Origin: Pseudocolwellia agarivorans
Lineage (GTDB): Bacteria > Pseudomonadota > Gammaproteobacteria > Enterobacterales > Alteromonadaceae
Direction: 5' to 3'
Length of the DNA: 64,000 nucleotides
NCBI RefSeq assembly: GCF_002000085.1
Contig: NZ_MUZU01000010.1
Coordinates: 124,001 to 188,000, forward strand
The translations under genes were made by a program, and so were the position numbers. The notes below the pieces were generated by a model, which worked only from the letters and a program-made list of their open reading frames with translations, was not told the origin of the DNA and searched no databases. Positions 37,492-47,513 of the stretch are shown here, in pieces (the stretch's first letter is position 1; the number at the start of each line of letters is the position of its first letter).

Positions 37492-37791
37492 ATGATTAAT
37501 TATGATGATAATCGCGATTTTTATCGCATGATGATAAACAGCCAAGTTACCGTAACTATTATTGATGATGAAGTTAATTCAACAATATTAGCTGTATGTC
37601 GAGATTTGAGTGCGACTGGGATGGCGATTGAAATGCCTCATCCATTAGAGTTAGGAACGGCGGTAAGAGTGCATGTAGATGCTGCAAACAATAGTATTTC
37701 AGCGCTAGATGTAAAAGGGAAAGTCGTTCGATGCAACCAAGAAAGTGATGAATGTTACTTGCTAGGCATTAATATTTCTGAAATTGATTAA
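37492..37791 (+). CDS. PilZ-domain protein
   Basis: Small cytoplasmic protein of 99 aa consisting of one PilZ domain, the cyclic-di-GMP binding module. NRDFYRMM near the N-terminus stands where the RxxxR-type motif is expected, and CRDLSATGMAIEM matches the D/NxSxxG motif. A frame opens at TTG 37474, but GGAG at 37483-37486 selects ATG 37492. It stands alone with its own terminator. Canonical spacing of the first arginines is not perfect, so ligand binding should not be taken for granted. Confidence 0.85.
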   Translation: MINYDDNRDFYRMMINSQVTVTIIDDEVNSTILAVCRDLSATGMAIEMPHPLELGTAVRVHVDAANNSISALDVKGKVVRCNQESDECYLLGINISEID

Positions 37792-37817
37792 GTTAATTTT
37801 ACTGTCTAGAAATTAAC

Positions 37818-37852
37818 AAGCACAGCTACAATGAAAAGCTGTGCTTTTTTTG
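37818..37852. terminator. Terminator between PilZ gene and rlmI
   Basis: AAGCACAGCT (37818-37827) pairs with AGCTGTGCTT (37837-37846), followed on the plus strand by a T6 run. It serves the PilZ gene and, reading the other way, probably the convergent rlmI gene. Confidence 0.8.
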
Positions 37853-37859
37853 TCTAGTA

Positions 37860-39047
37860 TTACTCTACTTGGCAAACTAAACCTTTCAGGTAATAACCTT
37901 CAGGGTAGTTTGACGATACTGGGTGATCAGGTGCTTGATGCAAACGATCAACAATATAAGCATTTCTTCTAGCATCTAATGCTGCATCAGCGACAATTTT
38001 TTGAAATAACCCCGCTTCCATTAAACCTGAACATGAAAACGTTAGTAAAGTTCCACCGGGTTTTAATAATTGCATGGCGAGCATATTAATGTCTTTATAG
38101 CCTCTGCAAGCTCCTGTTAGCTGCGCTTTAGATTCAACAAACTTTGGCGGATCTAGAATGATCATGTCAAAGGTACGTTTTTCTTCTCGGTATTCACGTA
38201 ATAATTTAAATACATCAGCTTTAACAAATTTTACATTATCACCAAGGTGATTAAGCTCAACATTTTCTTTTGCAATATCAAGAGCTGACTGAGAAACGTC
38301 AACGTTAATGACTTCTTTAGCGCCCTTTAAAGCACAATGCAGTGCAAACGTACCGGTATAAGAGAAACAGTTCAGTACTGATTTTCCTTCAGCATATTTA
38401 CCTGCTGCCACTCTCGATTCACGTTGATCTAAATAAAATCCTGTTTTATGACCAGTAACAATATTAACTTTAATTTTTACGCCGTATTCTTCAATAACAC
38501 ATTCAGTAGAGTCTTGTGGTTCAGTTAACCAACCTGTTACAGGGAGCAAACCTTCTTTTTTTCTAACATCAACATCTGAACGTTCATAAATATGGCAATC
38601 GGGATAAAGTTTTTTTAGGGCTGAAACTAAAGTATAACGATGAAAGTCTGCGCCGGCACTCAGTAGTTGACAAACAAGAAAGTTATCGTATTTATCTATG
38701 GTTATTCCCGGTAAGCTGTCAGATTCACCTGCAATTAGGCGATAGCCCGTTAAGCCACCTTTTTCAATAAACCAATCTCTGCGAGCTTGAGCACTTGATA
38801 GTTTTTTGAGAAAAAAAGCTTCGTTTATTTCTTCGTTTTCATCAAAGGTCCAAACACGTATACATATTTGTGATTCTGGGGAGTATGCGCCTCTAGCCAG
38901 CCAATTATCCTTACTGTCGTATATATCAACAGTATCTCCTAATTGAGGATTACCTTTAATTTTATTGATGGCTCTTGAGAATACCCATGGGTGTTTTCTC
39001 AACAAAGACTTTTCTCGGGAAACTTTTAAATAAATTCTGGCTGACAT
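37860..39047 (-). CDS. rlmI: Ribosomal RNA large subunit methyltransferase RlmI-like
   Basis: SAM-dependent methyltransferase of 395 aa, in E. coli methylating C1962 of 23S rRNA. The N-terminus [20 protein letters not shown] closely follows the family. A PUA-type region is followed by the Rossmann domain with [27 protein letters not shown] (motif IV) and TFSCSGLM, the catalytic cysteine region. The frame extends 15 codons upstream (39092), but family alignment and a palindromic repeat in the extension favour ATG 39047. Confidence 0.9.
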   Translation of the reverse strand: MSARIYLKVSREKSLLRKHPWVFSRAINKIKGNPQLGDTVDIYDSKDNWLARGAYSPESQICIRVWTFDENEEINEAFFLKKLSSAQARRDWFIEKGGLTGYRLIAGESDSLPGITIDKYDNFLVCQLLSAGADFHRYTLVSALKKLYPDCHIYERSDVDVRKKEGLLPVTGWLTEPQDSTECVIEEYGVKIKVNIVTGHKTGFYLDQRESRVAAGKYAEGKSVLNCFSYTGTFALHCALKGAKEVINVDVSQSALDIAKENVELNHLGDNVKFVKADVFKLLREYREEKRTFDMIILDPPKFVESKAQLTGACRGYKDINMLAMQLLKPGGTLLTFSCSGLMEAGLFQKIVADAALDARRNAYIVDRLHQAPDHPVSSNYPEGYYLKGLVCQVE

Positions 39048-39085
39048 ATGTCTATACTTAATATTAAAGAGGCGTGGATCATACC

Positions 39086-39099
39086 ATATCAATTGATAT
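39086..39099. repeat. Short palindrome in the rlmI-acyP intergenic region
   Basis: ATATCAATTGATAT is a perfect 14-bp palindrome preceded by ATACC. It resembles the ends of the ATACCAA-type elements at 11041 and 57393 and may be a fragment of the same repeat family, or simply a divergent-promoter dyad. Confidence 0.35.
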
Positions 39100-39159
39100 T
39101 AACCATCTTGGCAGGGTACTCATTATTATGAGTTCGGCTATATACAAAGGAAAAAGAAC

Positions 39160-39429
39160 ATGAATGTAAGTTACATCGCACATTTAAGTGGCAAAGTACA
39201 AGGAGTTAGTTTTAGGTCGTTAAGTCAACAAATGGCAATAGACTATAGCTTAAGTGGTTATACGCATAATTTAGCTGACGGAAGTGTAGAAGTGCTCCTT
39301 TGTGGAGAACAGGTCAATGTAGACAAAATGTTGTTATGGTTAAAACAAGGCCCACCAGACGCTATTGTTAATAAAATGGAACAAAAACAAGTAGAGTGGA
39401 AAGAACATCACTTTTTTGCAATTAATTGA
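39160..39429 (+). CDS. acyP: Acylphosphatase
   Basis: Small cytoplasmic hydrolase of acyl phosphates, 89 aa, the usual family length. The signature GKVQGVSFRS carries the catalytic arginine R19 and GYTHNLADGSVEV carries the catalytic N37. AAAGGA precedes the start. It is divergent from rlmI, an arrangement that is common in related genomes. It is housekeeping and unrelated to the purine cluster that follows. Confidence 0.92.
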   Translation: MNVSYIAHLSGKVQGVSFRSLSQQMAIDYSLSGYTHNLADGSVEVLLCGEQVNVDKMLLWLKQGPPDAIVNKMEQKQVEWKEHHFFAIN

Positions 39430-39497
39430 ATATATAGAATTTTATATAATTTCGAGTCATTTATTATATTTTAAATAACTTATAATACTTTTAAAAG

Positions 39498-39547
39498 TTG
39501 ACACTGCAGTCAGGTTTTTGCTTTACTATAGCTATAGTTTACGTAAA
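39498..39547 (+). promoter_or_regulatory. xdh promoter region with two palindromes
   Basis: A TTGACA -35-like hexamer at 39498-39503 is followed by the perfect palindromes ACTATAGCTATAGT (39525-39538) and TTTACGTAAA (39538-39547), 38-60 bp upstream of the xdhA start. The first overlaps where a -10 element would lie, a good place for a repressor. The TetR regulator at the end of the cluster is a candidate, but these sites do not match the known RutR consensus as I remember it. Confidence 0.45.
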
Positions 39548-39584
39548 TACGTTTAATCGGCTGGCACAATAATAGAGAATTCAT

Positions 39585-41093
39585 ATGGCAAATGGTGCGC
39601 TTCAATTTCTGCTCAATGATGAAATAGTTACACTTGATAACTTTGATCCTAATTTAACGGTACTTCAGTATTTAAGAAATATTGAAAACAAAACAGGCAC
39701 CAAAGAAGGTTGCGCATCGGGCGATTGCGGTGCCTGTACTGTTGTTGTAGCTGAACTCTCTAATACGAGTACAGATTTAGCTTATAAATCGATAAATTCG
39801 TGTATAACATTTTTAGGTGCGATGCATGGTAAGCAACTTATTACAGTAGAGCACTTAAAACCTGCTAGCCAGCTTGATTCAAATGAAAAACTTCATAGCG
39901 TACAACAAAACATGGTTGATCATCATGCATCACAATGTGGCTTTTGTACGCCGGGTTTTGTTATGTCGTCGTTTGCGTTACACAAAAACAAGCAAAACCC
40001 TGATAGAGAAGAAGTGCTTGAAGCATTAGCTGGAAACTTATGTCGTTGTACAGGGTATCGCTCCATCATTGATGCCGCGATAGATCAAACCAACGATTGC
40101 GGTAATGATTCATTCGCACAAAATTATCAGCAAACGGTTGATAAACTTTCTGTATTAAACCAATTACCAGCAGTTCAAATTCAAAGTACAAATAAAAGCT
40201 ATTTTGCGCCTAAAAGCAGCCAAGAACTATCTACTTATTTATTAGCTCATCCTAATGCAACTTTGGTAGCAGGCGGAACAGATTTAGCTTTATCAGTGAC
40301 TCAACATTTATCCTCTATTAACGAGCTTGTGTATTTAGGTGAAGTTGAAGAGCTAAATGCAATCACTGTTGATGACGAGTTTATACACATTGGCTCTGCT
40401 GTTCCTTATCATAAATTTACGCACTTACTTGAAAAAGAATATTCAGACTTAGGCGATATGATTGAGCGCATTGGCTCAATGCAAATACGTAATAACGGTA
40501 CGTTAGGGGGGAATATTGGTAACGCGTCACCAATAGGTGATATGCCTCCTGCCTTAATTTCATTGGGCTGCACTATGGAGTTACAATGTGGAGATAAAAC
40601 TCGCACCGTTTTAGTAGAAGACTACTTTGTTGATTACAAAAAAACGATACTAGCACCATCAGAGTTTATTAAATCTATCAGCATACCTAGAGCGAATAAG
40701 CCTAAAGCTGAAGCGGCTTTAAAAGTGTATAAAATATCTAAACGTATCGATGATGATATTTCTGCAGTACTTGCTTCATTTTATATCGAATTAACAAACA
40801 ACCAAGTTACTGCTATTCGCATAGCTTTTGGTGGTATGGCTGCTATTCCAAAACGCGCGCTAGCAACTGAGCAAGTATTATTAAATAACGCGTTTACGAA
40901 AGAGAACATTGATCGTGCTCAGCAAGCATTAACGCAAGACTATCAGCCAATGTCAGACGTAAGAGCGTCAGATGCTTACCGAATGCGTGTTGCACAAAAC
41001 TTGTTAGAAAAATGCTTTATTGAACTTACACAAAGTTCGGCTTCTTCAACACCACATCAACTTATTGAAACGCGAGTTATTAATCATGCGTAA
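39585..41093 (+). CDS. xdhA: Xanthine dehydrogenase small subunit (2Fe-2S and FAD)
   Basis: Iron-sulfur/FAD subunit of 502 aa of the molybdenum xanthine dehydrogenase, which oxidises hypoxanthine and xanthine to urate. The plant-type [2Fe-2S] cluster is bound by CASGDCGAC (C43, C48, C51), and the second cluster by CGFCTPGF and CRCTGYR. The FAD domain has AGGTDLAL and IRNNGTLGGNIGNASPIGD. It is the first gene of the purine cluster. The stop overlaps the xdhB start by 8 bp (ATGCGTAA), suggesting translational coupling. Confidence 0.95.
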   Translation: MANGALQFLLNDEIVTLDNFDPNLTVLQYLRNIENKTGTKEGCASGDCGACTVVVAELSNTSTDLAYKSINSCITFLGAMHGKQLITVEHLKPASQLDSNEKLHSVQQNMVDHHASQCGFCTPGFVMSSFALHKNKQNPDREEVLEALAGNLCRCTGYRSIIDAAIDQTNDCGNDSFAQNYQQTVDKLSVLNQLPAVQIQSTNKSYFAPKSSQELSTYLLAHPNATLVAGGTDLALSVTQHLSSINELVYLGEVEELNAITVDDEFIHIGSAVPYHKFTHLLEKEYSDLGDMIERIGSMQIRNNGTLGGNIGNASPIGDMPPALISLGCTMELQCGDKTRTVLVEDYFVDYKKTILAPSEFIKSISIPRANKPKAEAALKVYKISKRIDDDISAVLASFYIELTNNQVTAIRIAFGGMAAIPKRALATEQVLLNNAFTKENIDRAQQALTQDYQPMSDVRASDAYRMRVAQNLLEKCFIELTQSSASSTPHQLIETRVINHA

Positions 41094-43485
41094 TTTAACC
41101 AATGTACCAAAAGGTACCGATAAAAGCGTAGATGCTGCTACACAAGCTATAGAAATAGGTTTAGGTGGTGTAGGTAAACATAAAAAACATGAAAGTGCTG
41201 AAAAACACGTAAGTGGCGAAGCGCTTTATATTGACGACAAGCCAGAGTTACAAGGGCAGTTACACGCAGCCGTAGGGCAAAGTACTCATGCTCATGCAAA
41301 CATTAAGTCACTTGATTTATCAGCCGTTAAAGCAGCTGAAGGCGTTATTGCCGTAATTACTGTGGAAGATGTACCGGGGCATACAGATATCGGCCCTGTA
41401 TTTCCGGGTGATCCTGTTTTAGCGATAGGTAAGGTGGAATATGTTGGCCAACCTATTTTTGCTGTAGCGGCTACAAGCCATGATTTAGCGCGTAAAGCGG
41501 TTACCTTAGCAAAGATTGATTACGAACCACTTGAAGCCGTTTTAACGGTTAAACAAGCGTTAGAGCAGCAATCATTTGTTAGACCACCATTTACAATGCA
41601 ACGTGGCGAGTCAGATGCTGCAATTGAAAAAGCTAAACATCAACTTAGTGGCGAAATTACCATAGGTGGGCAAGAGCATTTTTACCTTGAAGGGCAAGTC
41701 TCATCAGCAGAGCCTACCGAAGATGGCGGAATGGTGGTTTATTCATCTTCTCAACATCCGAGCGAAGTGCAAAAACTAGTCGCTGAAGTGTTAGCCATTC
41801 CTTTAAATCTTGTCGTTGTAGATACTCGCAGAATGGGAGGTGGCTTTGGTGGTAAAGAAACTCAAGCGGCACCTTGGGCATGTTTGGCGGCACTTTTAGC
41901 GAATAAAACAAAACGTCCGGTTAAATTTAAATTAAGCCGAATGGACGATATGATCATGACGGGAAAACGTCATCCATTTGAAAATAATTACACCGTAGGA
42001 TTTAATGATAAGGGTGTAATCGAAGGCATTAATATTACCGTAAATGGTAATTGTGGTTATTCGCCTGATTTATCAGACGCCATTGTCGACCGAGCTATGT
42101 TTCATTCTGATAATGCTTATTATTTGAATGAAGCAAAAGTAACGGGTAACCGTTGCAGGCTAAATACAGTCTCGCATACAGCATTTAGAGGCTTTGGTGG
42201 TCCACAAGGTGTTATGACCATTGAAATGGTCATGGACGATATCGCAAGACACTTAGGTAAAGACCCTTTAACGATAAGAAAAGCAAATTTATACGGGAAG
42301 AACGAGCGTAACATTACTCATTATTATCAAACCGTAGAACATAATAAATTACCTGAATTAATGGACAGCTTAGAACAAAGTTCTGACTACCAAGCACGTC
42401 GTAAAAGTATTAACGATTTTAATAAACAAAGTCCTATTTTGAAAAAAGGCTTAGCCTTAACACCTGTTAAATTTGGTATTTCATTTACTGTTCAGCATCT
42501 AAATCAAGCAGGGGCTTTAGTTCATATTTATACCGATGGCACCATCCATTTAAATCATGGCGGTACCGAAATGGGTCAAGGCCTATTTACTAAAGTTGCT
42601 CAAATTGTAGCTGAAGAATTTCAAGTGAATGTTGATACTGTAGGTGTGTCAGCCACTCGAACCGACAAAGTACCGAATACGTCTCCTACAGCAGCATCTT
42701 CAGGAACCGACTTAAACGGTAAAGCGGCACAAGCGGCGGCAATTACGATTAAAAAACGGTTAATTAATTTCGCTTGCGAACATTACTTTATTGATGAATC
42801 AGGTGTTGTTTTTGACAATAACCAAGTTATTTTAAGTATGAACGACAAAGTTATGCATACGTTTAGCTTTGCTGAATTTGTTCAACAAGCTTATATGAAC
42901 AGAGTTTCTTTATCGGCAACGGGTTATTACAAAACACCTAAAATACACTTTGATCGCTCAACAGGTAAAGGTCGACCATTCTTTTATTATTCAACGGGCG
43001 CATCAGTTTCAGAAGTATTGATTGATACATTAACTGGCGAATACAAAGTACTACGAGCCGATATTTTGCATGACGTTGGTCATTCATTAAACCCCGCAAT
43101 TGATAGAGGCCAAATTGAAGGAGCCTTTATTCAAGGCATGGGTTGGTTAACTACCGAAGAATTGATGTGGAACGACCAAGGTCGATTACTTTCAAATAAT
43201 CCGGCAACTTATAAAATTCCGGCAATTAGTGATACACCTGAAGACTTTAGAGTGGATTTAGTGCCTGACGATCCTAACCGAGAGCAAACTATTTATAACT
43301 CGAAAGCGGTAGGTGAGCCTCCATTTATGTTAGCTATTTCTGTGTGGTCTGCTTTAAAAGATGCCATTGCGAGTGTGGCTGATTACAAGTTAAGCCCTAA
43401 GCTAGATACACCTGCAACGCCTGAACGTGTGTTATGGGCGGTAGAGTCAATGAAAGCTCATAACAAAACCGATAAAACGGCATAG
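41086..43485 (+). CDS. xdhB: Xanthine dehydrogenase molybdopterin-binding subunit
   Basis: Catalytic large subunit of 799 aa carrying the molybdenum cofactor. Motifs include RMGGGFGGKE, HTAFRGFGGPQG, GGTEMGQGLFTKVAQI and, near the end, KAVGEPPFML with the conserved active-site glutamate. A longer frame from 41020 overlaps xdhA by 74 bp; ATG 41086 is in the same frame and gives the N-terminus MRNLTNVPKG, as expected for XdhB. XdhC, needed for cofactor insertion, follows. Confidence 0.95.
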   Translation: MRNLTNVPKGTDKSVDAATQAIEIGLGGVGKHKKHESAEKHVSGEALYIDDKPELQGQLHAAVGQSTHAHANIKSLDLSAVKAAEGVIAVITVEDVPGHTDIGPVFPGDPVLAIGKVEYVGQPIFAVAATSHDLARKAVTLAKIDYEPLEAVLTVKQALEQQSFVRPPFTMQRGESDAAIEKAKHQLSGEITIGGQEHFYLEGQVSSAEPTEDGGMVVYSSSQHPSEVQKLVAEVLAIPLNLVVVDTRRMGGGFGGKETQAAPWACLAALLANKTKRPVKFKLSRMDDMIMTGKRHPFENNYTVGFNDKGVIEGINITVNGNCGYSPDLSDAIVDRAMFHSDNAYYLNEAKVTGNRCRLNTVSHTAFRGFGGPQGVMTIEMVMDDIARHLGKDPLTIRKANLYGKNERNITHYYQTVEHNKLPELMDSLEQSSDYQARRKSINDFNKQSPILKKGLALTPVKFGISFTVQHLNQAGALVHIYTDGTIHLNHGGTEMGQGLFTKVAQIVAEEFQVNVDTVGVSATRTDKVPNTSPTAASSGTDLNGKAAQAAAITIKKRLINFACEHYFIDESGVVFDNNQVILSMNDKVMHTFSFAEFVQQAYMNRVSLSATGYYKTPKIHFDRSTGKGRPFFYYSTGASVSEVLIDTLTGEYKVLRADILHDVGHSLNPAIDRGQIEGAFIQGMGWLTTEELMWNDQGRLLSNNPATYKIPAISDTPEDFRVDLVPDDPNREQTIYNSKAVGEPPFMLAISVWSALKDAIASVADYKLSPKLDTPATPERVLWAVESMKAHNKTDKTA

Positions 43486-43552
43486 TTGTGTGTTTGTCTA
43501 ATGATTTTGGTGCAGGTTTAGGAAAGGTAAATATGTTGATGGGTAAATATTG

Positions 43553-44416
43553 ATGAATAAGCAAAATTGGAGTAGTGCAACCTACCAGCTTAACCAGCAA
43601 GGTAAAGCCTACGTAATGGTAACCTTAATAGGCATTACCGGCTCTACACCGCGTGATAGCGGCACTAAAATGGTGATCACTCATGATGAGTTTTTCGACA
43701 CTATAGGTGGTGGTCATCTCGAATTCAAAGCGACAAAATTTGCCCATAAGTTATTAAAAAAAGGCGTGAATGCTCAACATATTGAACACTTTCAATTAGG
43801 TAGCCAACTAGGGCAATGCTGTGGTGGTACAGCAACCGTTTTATTCGAATGTTTTGCAGCTACAGGTATTAACATTATGTTATTTGGAGCCGGACATGTA
43901 GGCCAAGCACTTATGCCTATATTGTCAGCTTTACCGTGCCAAATTACGTGGGTAGACAGCAGAGCAGAACAATTTCCAGTGAATGCCGAAACCCTTAATA
44001 ATACCCGCGTTATTGTGAGCGAAACACCAGAAGACGAAGTAGCAAATATGCCCGCGAATAGTTATTTCATCGTTATGACACATAATCACCAAATGGACTT
44101 TGATATCTCTCAAGCCATTTTGAAGCGTGGCGATTTTGCTTACCTTGGTTTAATTGCGTCTGACACTAAATGGCGTCGATTTAAACAAAGATACAAACAC
44201 AGAGATATTGATGAAGCGTTAGTTGAACGTATGCATTGTCCAATCGGTTTACCTGACGTTACCGGTAAGTTACCTATGGAAGTTGCCGTATCGGTTGCGG
44301 GGCAAATTATCAGTTGTTACCAAGCCAACGAGCATCAAAATATAGTTCAAGACAAAGGAAGCCAGCAAGGTGTTCCTTTAAAAACGATTAAACAATTAGT
44401 TAGCGATATAAATTAG
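43553..44416 (+). CDS. xdhC: Xanthine dehydrogenase accessory protein XdhC
   Basis: Molybdenum-cofactor insertion/sulfuration chaperone of 287 aa. The N-terminal XdhC/CoxI domain has GITGSTPRDSGTKMVI, TIGGGHLEFKA and the conserved QCCGGT. The C-terminal Rossmann-like domain begins IMLFGAGHVGQAL. A TTG at 43550 is in frame directly before the ATG chosen here. It has 9 bp to the next gene, allantoinase. Confidence 0.93.
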   Translation: MNKQNWSSATYQLNQQGKAYVMVTLIGITGSTPRDSGTKMVITHDEFFDTIGGGHLEFKATKFAHKLLKKGVNAQHIEHFQLGSQLGQCCGGTATVLFECFAATGINIMLFGAGHVGQALMPILSALPCQITWVDSRAEQFPVNAETLNNTRVIVSETPEDEVANMPANSYFIVMTHNHQMDFDISQAILKRGDFAYLGLIASDTKWRRFKQRYKHRDIDEALVERMHCPIGLPDVTGKLPMEVAVSVAGQIISCYQANEHQNIVQDKGSQQGVPLKTIKQLVSDIN

Positions 44417-44425
44417 GATCAAGTT

Positions 44426-45775
44426 ATGCACTTTGCGTTACAAAGTAAAAAAGTGATTGTTCAGGGGCAAATGAAGCCTGCATGTATTGAAATTAAAAAT
44501 GAATTAGTGGTTGCTATTCATAACTATGATCATCCTTTAGATTGCCAAGTGATTGATCACGGTGATCTAGTTATTTTACCGGGATTAGTTGATTCACATG
44601 TGCATATTAACGAACCCGGTCGAACAGAGTGGGAAGGCTTTAACACAGCAACTCAAGCCGCTGCTGCAGGTGGAATAACCGCCTTAGTGGATATGCCATT
44701 AAACTGCATACCGGTAACAACCACTAAAGCGGCATTTGAAGAAAAGCTAGATGCGGTACACGACAAACTTTGGGTTGATTGTGGCTTTTGGGGCGGTGTT
44801 ATTCCCGATAACATTGATCAACTTGATGATTTATTAAATGCTGGTGTATTAGGTGTTAAGTCTTTTTTAATTGATTCAGGTGTTGAAGAGTTTCCTAACG
44901 TACAAGCTAACGACATTCGCAAAGCACTGCCTATTTTAGCTAAACATAATGTGCCTTATCTTATTCATGCAGAGCTAGATTGTGGTTCGCATCCAGATCC
45001 TATTATCGGCGATAAATACAATAGCTTTTTAGCGTCTCGCCCTAAAAAATGGGAAAACGATGCGGTTGCTTTAATGGTTGATTTAGCAAAAGAAGCTAAG
45101 CAAAACGGCCACGACTGCAAGGTGCATATTGTACATTTGTCGTCTGATGAAGCCCTTGAAAGCATCAGCGAAGCTAAGCAAGCAGGATTACGCTTTACGG
45201 CTGAAACATGCCCGCATTATTTAACCATAGCGTCTGAAAATATTCCTGATGGCAAAACACTATTCAAATGTTGTCCGCCTATTCGAGAGAACACCAACCG
45301 TGAATCGTTATGGACAGCCGTAAAAGATGGTCGTATTAGCTTTATTGTGTCGGATCATTCACCTTGTACACCTCAATTAAAGCATATTGATACAGGCGAT
45401 ATTGAAAAAGCATGGGGAGGTATTTCAGCCTTACAGTTTGGTTTACCTCTTATATGGACCGAAGCCAAAAACAGAGGCTTTAGTTTAGTGGACATCGCTC
45501 GTTTAATGTCGCATGAAACTGCTAAATTTGCTGGGCTTGATCATTACAAAGGTCAAATTAAAGTTGGTTACCATGCTGACTTTGCCATATTTGACGAATC
45601 AAAAGTTTTCACTATTACCAATGAGATGATCAAACATAAACATAAAATAACCCCTTACGTAGGTAGAGAAGTTACCGGTGAAATTAAACAAACTTATGTG
45701 CGTGGGCAGCTTGTTTATAGCGACGACAGTTTTGTAAGTACACCTAAAGGGCAGGTACTACTGAAGCAAAAGTAG
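44426..45775 (+). CDS. allB: Allantoinase
   Basis: Zinc amidohydrolase of 449 aa opening the hydantoin ring of allantoin to allantoate. The metal ligands HxH are H58 and H60 in DSHVHINEPGR, the probable carboxylated lysine is K145 in GVKSFLID, and further ligands lie in IHAELD and VHIVHLSS. SDHSPC near residue 310 holds the catalytic aspartate. The sequence after HxH and the neighbouring allantoicase favour allantoinase over dihydropyrimidinase or dihydroorotase. Confidence 0.92.
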   Translation: MHFALQSKKVIVQGQMKPACIEIKNELVVAIHNYDHPLDCQVIDHGDLVILPGLVDSHVHINEPGRTEWEGFNTATQAAAAGGITALVDMPLNCIPVTTTKAAFEEKLDAVHDKLWVDCGFWGGVIPDNIDQLDDLLNAGVLGVKSFLIDSGVEEFPNVQANDIRKALPILAKHNVPYLIHAELDCGSHPDPIIGDKYNSFLASRPKKWENDAVALMVDLAKEAKQNGHDCKVHIVHLSSDEALESISEAKQAGLRFTAETCPHYLTIASENIPDGKTLFKCCPPIRENTNRESLWTAVKDGRISFIVSDHSPCTPQLKHIDTGDIEKAWGGISALQFGLPLIWTEAKNRGFSLVDIARLMSHETAKFAGLDHYKGQIKVGYHADFAIFDESKVFTITNEMIKHKHKITPYVGREVTGEIKQTYVRGQLVYSDDSFVSTPKGQVLLKQK

Positions 45776-45853
45776 ATACGGTTAAAGCATTCAATATAAA
45801 TAGATTTTAAAAAATAGATAAACAACAAATTCAGCCATGAATTGGAGCAAATA

Positions 45854-46981
45854 ATGATCGAGAACACACAACAACAAAATAAACTAACAGGTGAGAGTGC
45901 CGAGTTAGCTTTAAAACTTAAAACACACTATGTAGATTTAGCAAGCGAACGTGTTGGCGGTGAAACATTGTCGTGTAGTGACGATTTTTTTGCTGAAATG
46001 GAAAATCTACTTAAATCAGGTCGTGGCATCTTTATTGATGACAAATATACCGAACGTGGTAAATGGATGGATGGCTGGGAGTCGCGCCGCAGTTATGGTA
46101 GAGACAACGGGCGTGAATTTGACTGGTGTATTATCCGTTTAGGTATTCGTGGTGTTATCAAAGGTTTTGATATTGACACAAACTATTTTAGAGGTAATGC
46201 ACCACAAACCGTTTCAGTTGAGGCGTGTGTAAGTGAAGTACAACCTAATGAGGATACCGTTTGGCATACAATTTTAGCTGAAAGTGCGGTAGAGCCACAT
46301 AGCCAAAATATCTTTGAATTAACGCAAGCATCGGCTGGTGAGTTACTTGAAAAGTCATGGACTCATGTGCGATTAAATATGTTTCCTGATGGTGGCATAG
46401 CTCGTTTTCGTGTTTACGGTGAAGCTGATGTGAGCTGGGATGATTTTGTTGCAGGTGAACTTGTTGATTTAGCTTATATTAAAAATGGCGGTAAAGCCTT
46501 ACTCGTAAGCGATATGTTTTTTAGCGATAAAAATAATCTGATTATGCCTGGTCGTGGTAAAGACATGGGCGATGGTTGGGAAACTAAACGTCGTCGCGAT
46601 CCAGGGCCAGATTGGTCCATTGTAAAATTAGGCCAGTCGGGTACGGTAGAAAAAGTGATTATTGATACCTGCCATTTTAAAGGTAATTTCCCAGATAGCT
46701 TTAAGCTAGAAGGTACTATTACGATGGATGATGACTTTACGCAAAACAATGCGCGTTGGGAAACCATTATTGAGCAAACTAAACTGTACGCACACCGCGA
46801 GCACTTGTTTATCAATGAAATAATTAAACCATCAAATATATATACCCATGTACGTTTAAGTATTTACCCCGATGGCGGTATTTCACGTATGCGCGTATTT
46901 GGTAAAGGTTCTGAACTTGGAGCGGATCTAAATACTTTAGATGAAGCATTAGGTGGTGAGTTAGGTACAAACCATGAGTAA
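45854..46981 (+). CDS. alc: Allantoicase
   Basis: Enzyme of 375 aa that splits allantoate into ureidoglycolate and urea. It shows the internal duplication typical of allantoicase: GRGIFIDDKYTERGKWMDGW with DWCIIRLGIRGVIKG in the first half, and LLVSDMFF...GKDMGDGWETKRRRDPGPDW with SIVKLGQSGTVEK in the second, each half a jelly-roll. GGAG at 45844-45847 selects ATG 45854 over the upstream TTG at 45842. Its last 8 bp overlap the next gene. Confidence 0.93.
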   Translation: MIENTQQQNKLTGESAELALKLKTHYVDLASERVGGETLSCSDDFFAEMENLLKSGRGIFIDDKYTERGKWMDGWESRRSYGRDNGREFDWCIIRLGIRGVIKGFDIDTNYFRGNAPQTVSVEACVSEVQPNEDTVWHTILAESAVEPHSQNIFELTQASAGELLEKSWTHVRLNMFPDGGIARFRVYGEADVSWDDFVAGELVDLAYIKNGGKALLVSDMFFSDKNNLIMPGRGKDMGDGWETKRRRDPGPDWSIVKLGQSGTVEKVIIDTCHFKGNFPDSFKLEGTITMDDDFTQNNARWETIIEQTKLYAHREHLFINEIIKPSNIYTHVRLSIYPDGGISRMRVFGKGSELGADLNTLDEALGGELGTNHE

Positions 46982-47513
46982 TTCTTTAGCAATTGATACA
47001 CTAAACGCCTTACCTGAAAATGATGCCCTACATGTGTTTATGCAGTGTTGTACATCGTCAAAATGGGTAGAACGAATGCTGAATTCTTTACCTGTTGCAG
47101 ATAAAGCCCAGCTGGTAAACCTTGCAAACGAACATTGGAAAAACCTAACTGAAAAGGATTATTTAGAAGCCTTTGAAGGTCACCCTAAAATTGGTGATGT
47201 GAATTCGCTTCGAGCTAAATATGCCAATACCAAAGCCTTAGCCAGTGGTGAACAGAGCGCTGTTGATAATGCGAATGAAACAGTATTAACCCAGCTTGCG
47301 AAAGGTAATGATGATTATCTGCAAAAATTTGGTTTTATCTTTATTGTTTGTGCAACAGGAAAGTCAGCTGAAGAAATGCTGACGTTATTGCAACAGCGTT
47401 TACCTAATAATAGGCAAACAGAACTGGTAAATGCAGTTGAAGAACAACGTAAAATATTTCAAATACGAATAGACAAAATGTTAGAGCATCTTGAGGAAAG
47501 TAATAATGACTAG
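46974..47513 (+). CDS. uraD: OHCU decarboxylase
   Basis: 2-oxo-4-hydroxy-4-carboxy-5-ureidoimidazoline decarboxylase of 179 aa, giving S-allantoin. The catalytic histidine is H70 in FEGHPKIGD. FIVCATGKSAEEML and the final RIDKMLEHL helix are also characteristic. The start overlaps the allantoicase stop (ATGAGTAA), and the stop overlaps the start of the HIU hydrolase gene by 8 bp. Confidence 0.93.
   Translation: MSNSLAIDTLNALPENDALHVFMQCCTSSKWVERMLNSLPVADKAQLVNLANEHWKNLTEKDYLEAFEGHPKIGDVNSLRAKYANTKALASGEQSAVDNANETVLTQLAKGNDDYLQKFGFIFIVCATGKSAEEMLTLLQQRLPNNRQTELVNAVEEQRKIFQIRIDKMLEHLEESNND

Noticed and set aside
37860-39092. Longer rlmI start at 39092
   Set aside because: The extra 15 codons have no family counterpart and include a palindromic non-coding element; MSARIYL at 39047 aligns with the family N-terminus.
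44426-45775. Dihydropyrimidinase or dihydroorotase
   Set aside because: Neighbouring allantoicase, UraD and UraH and the HVHINEPGR region fit allantoinase better.
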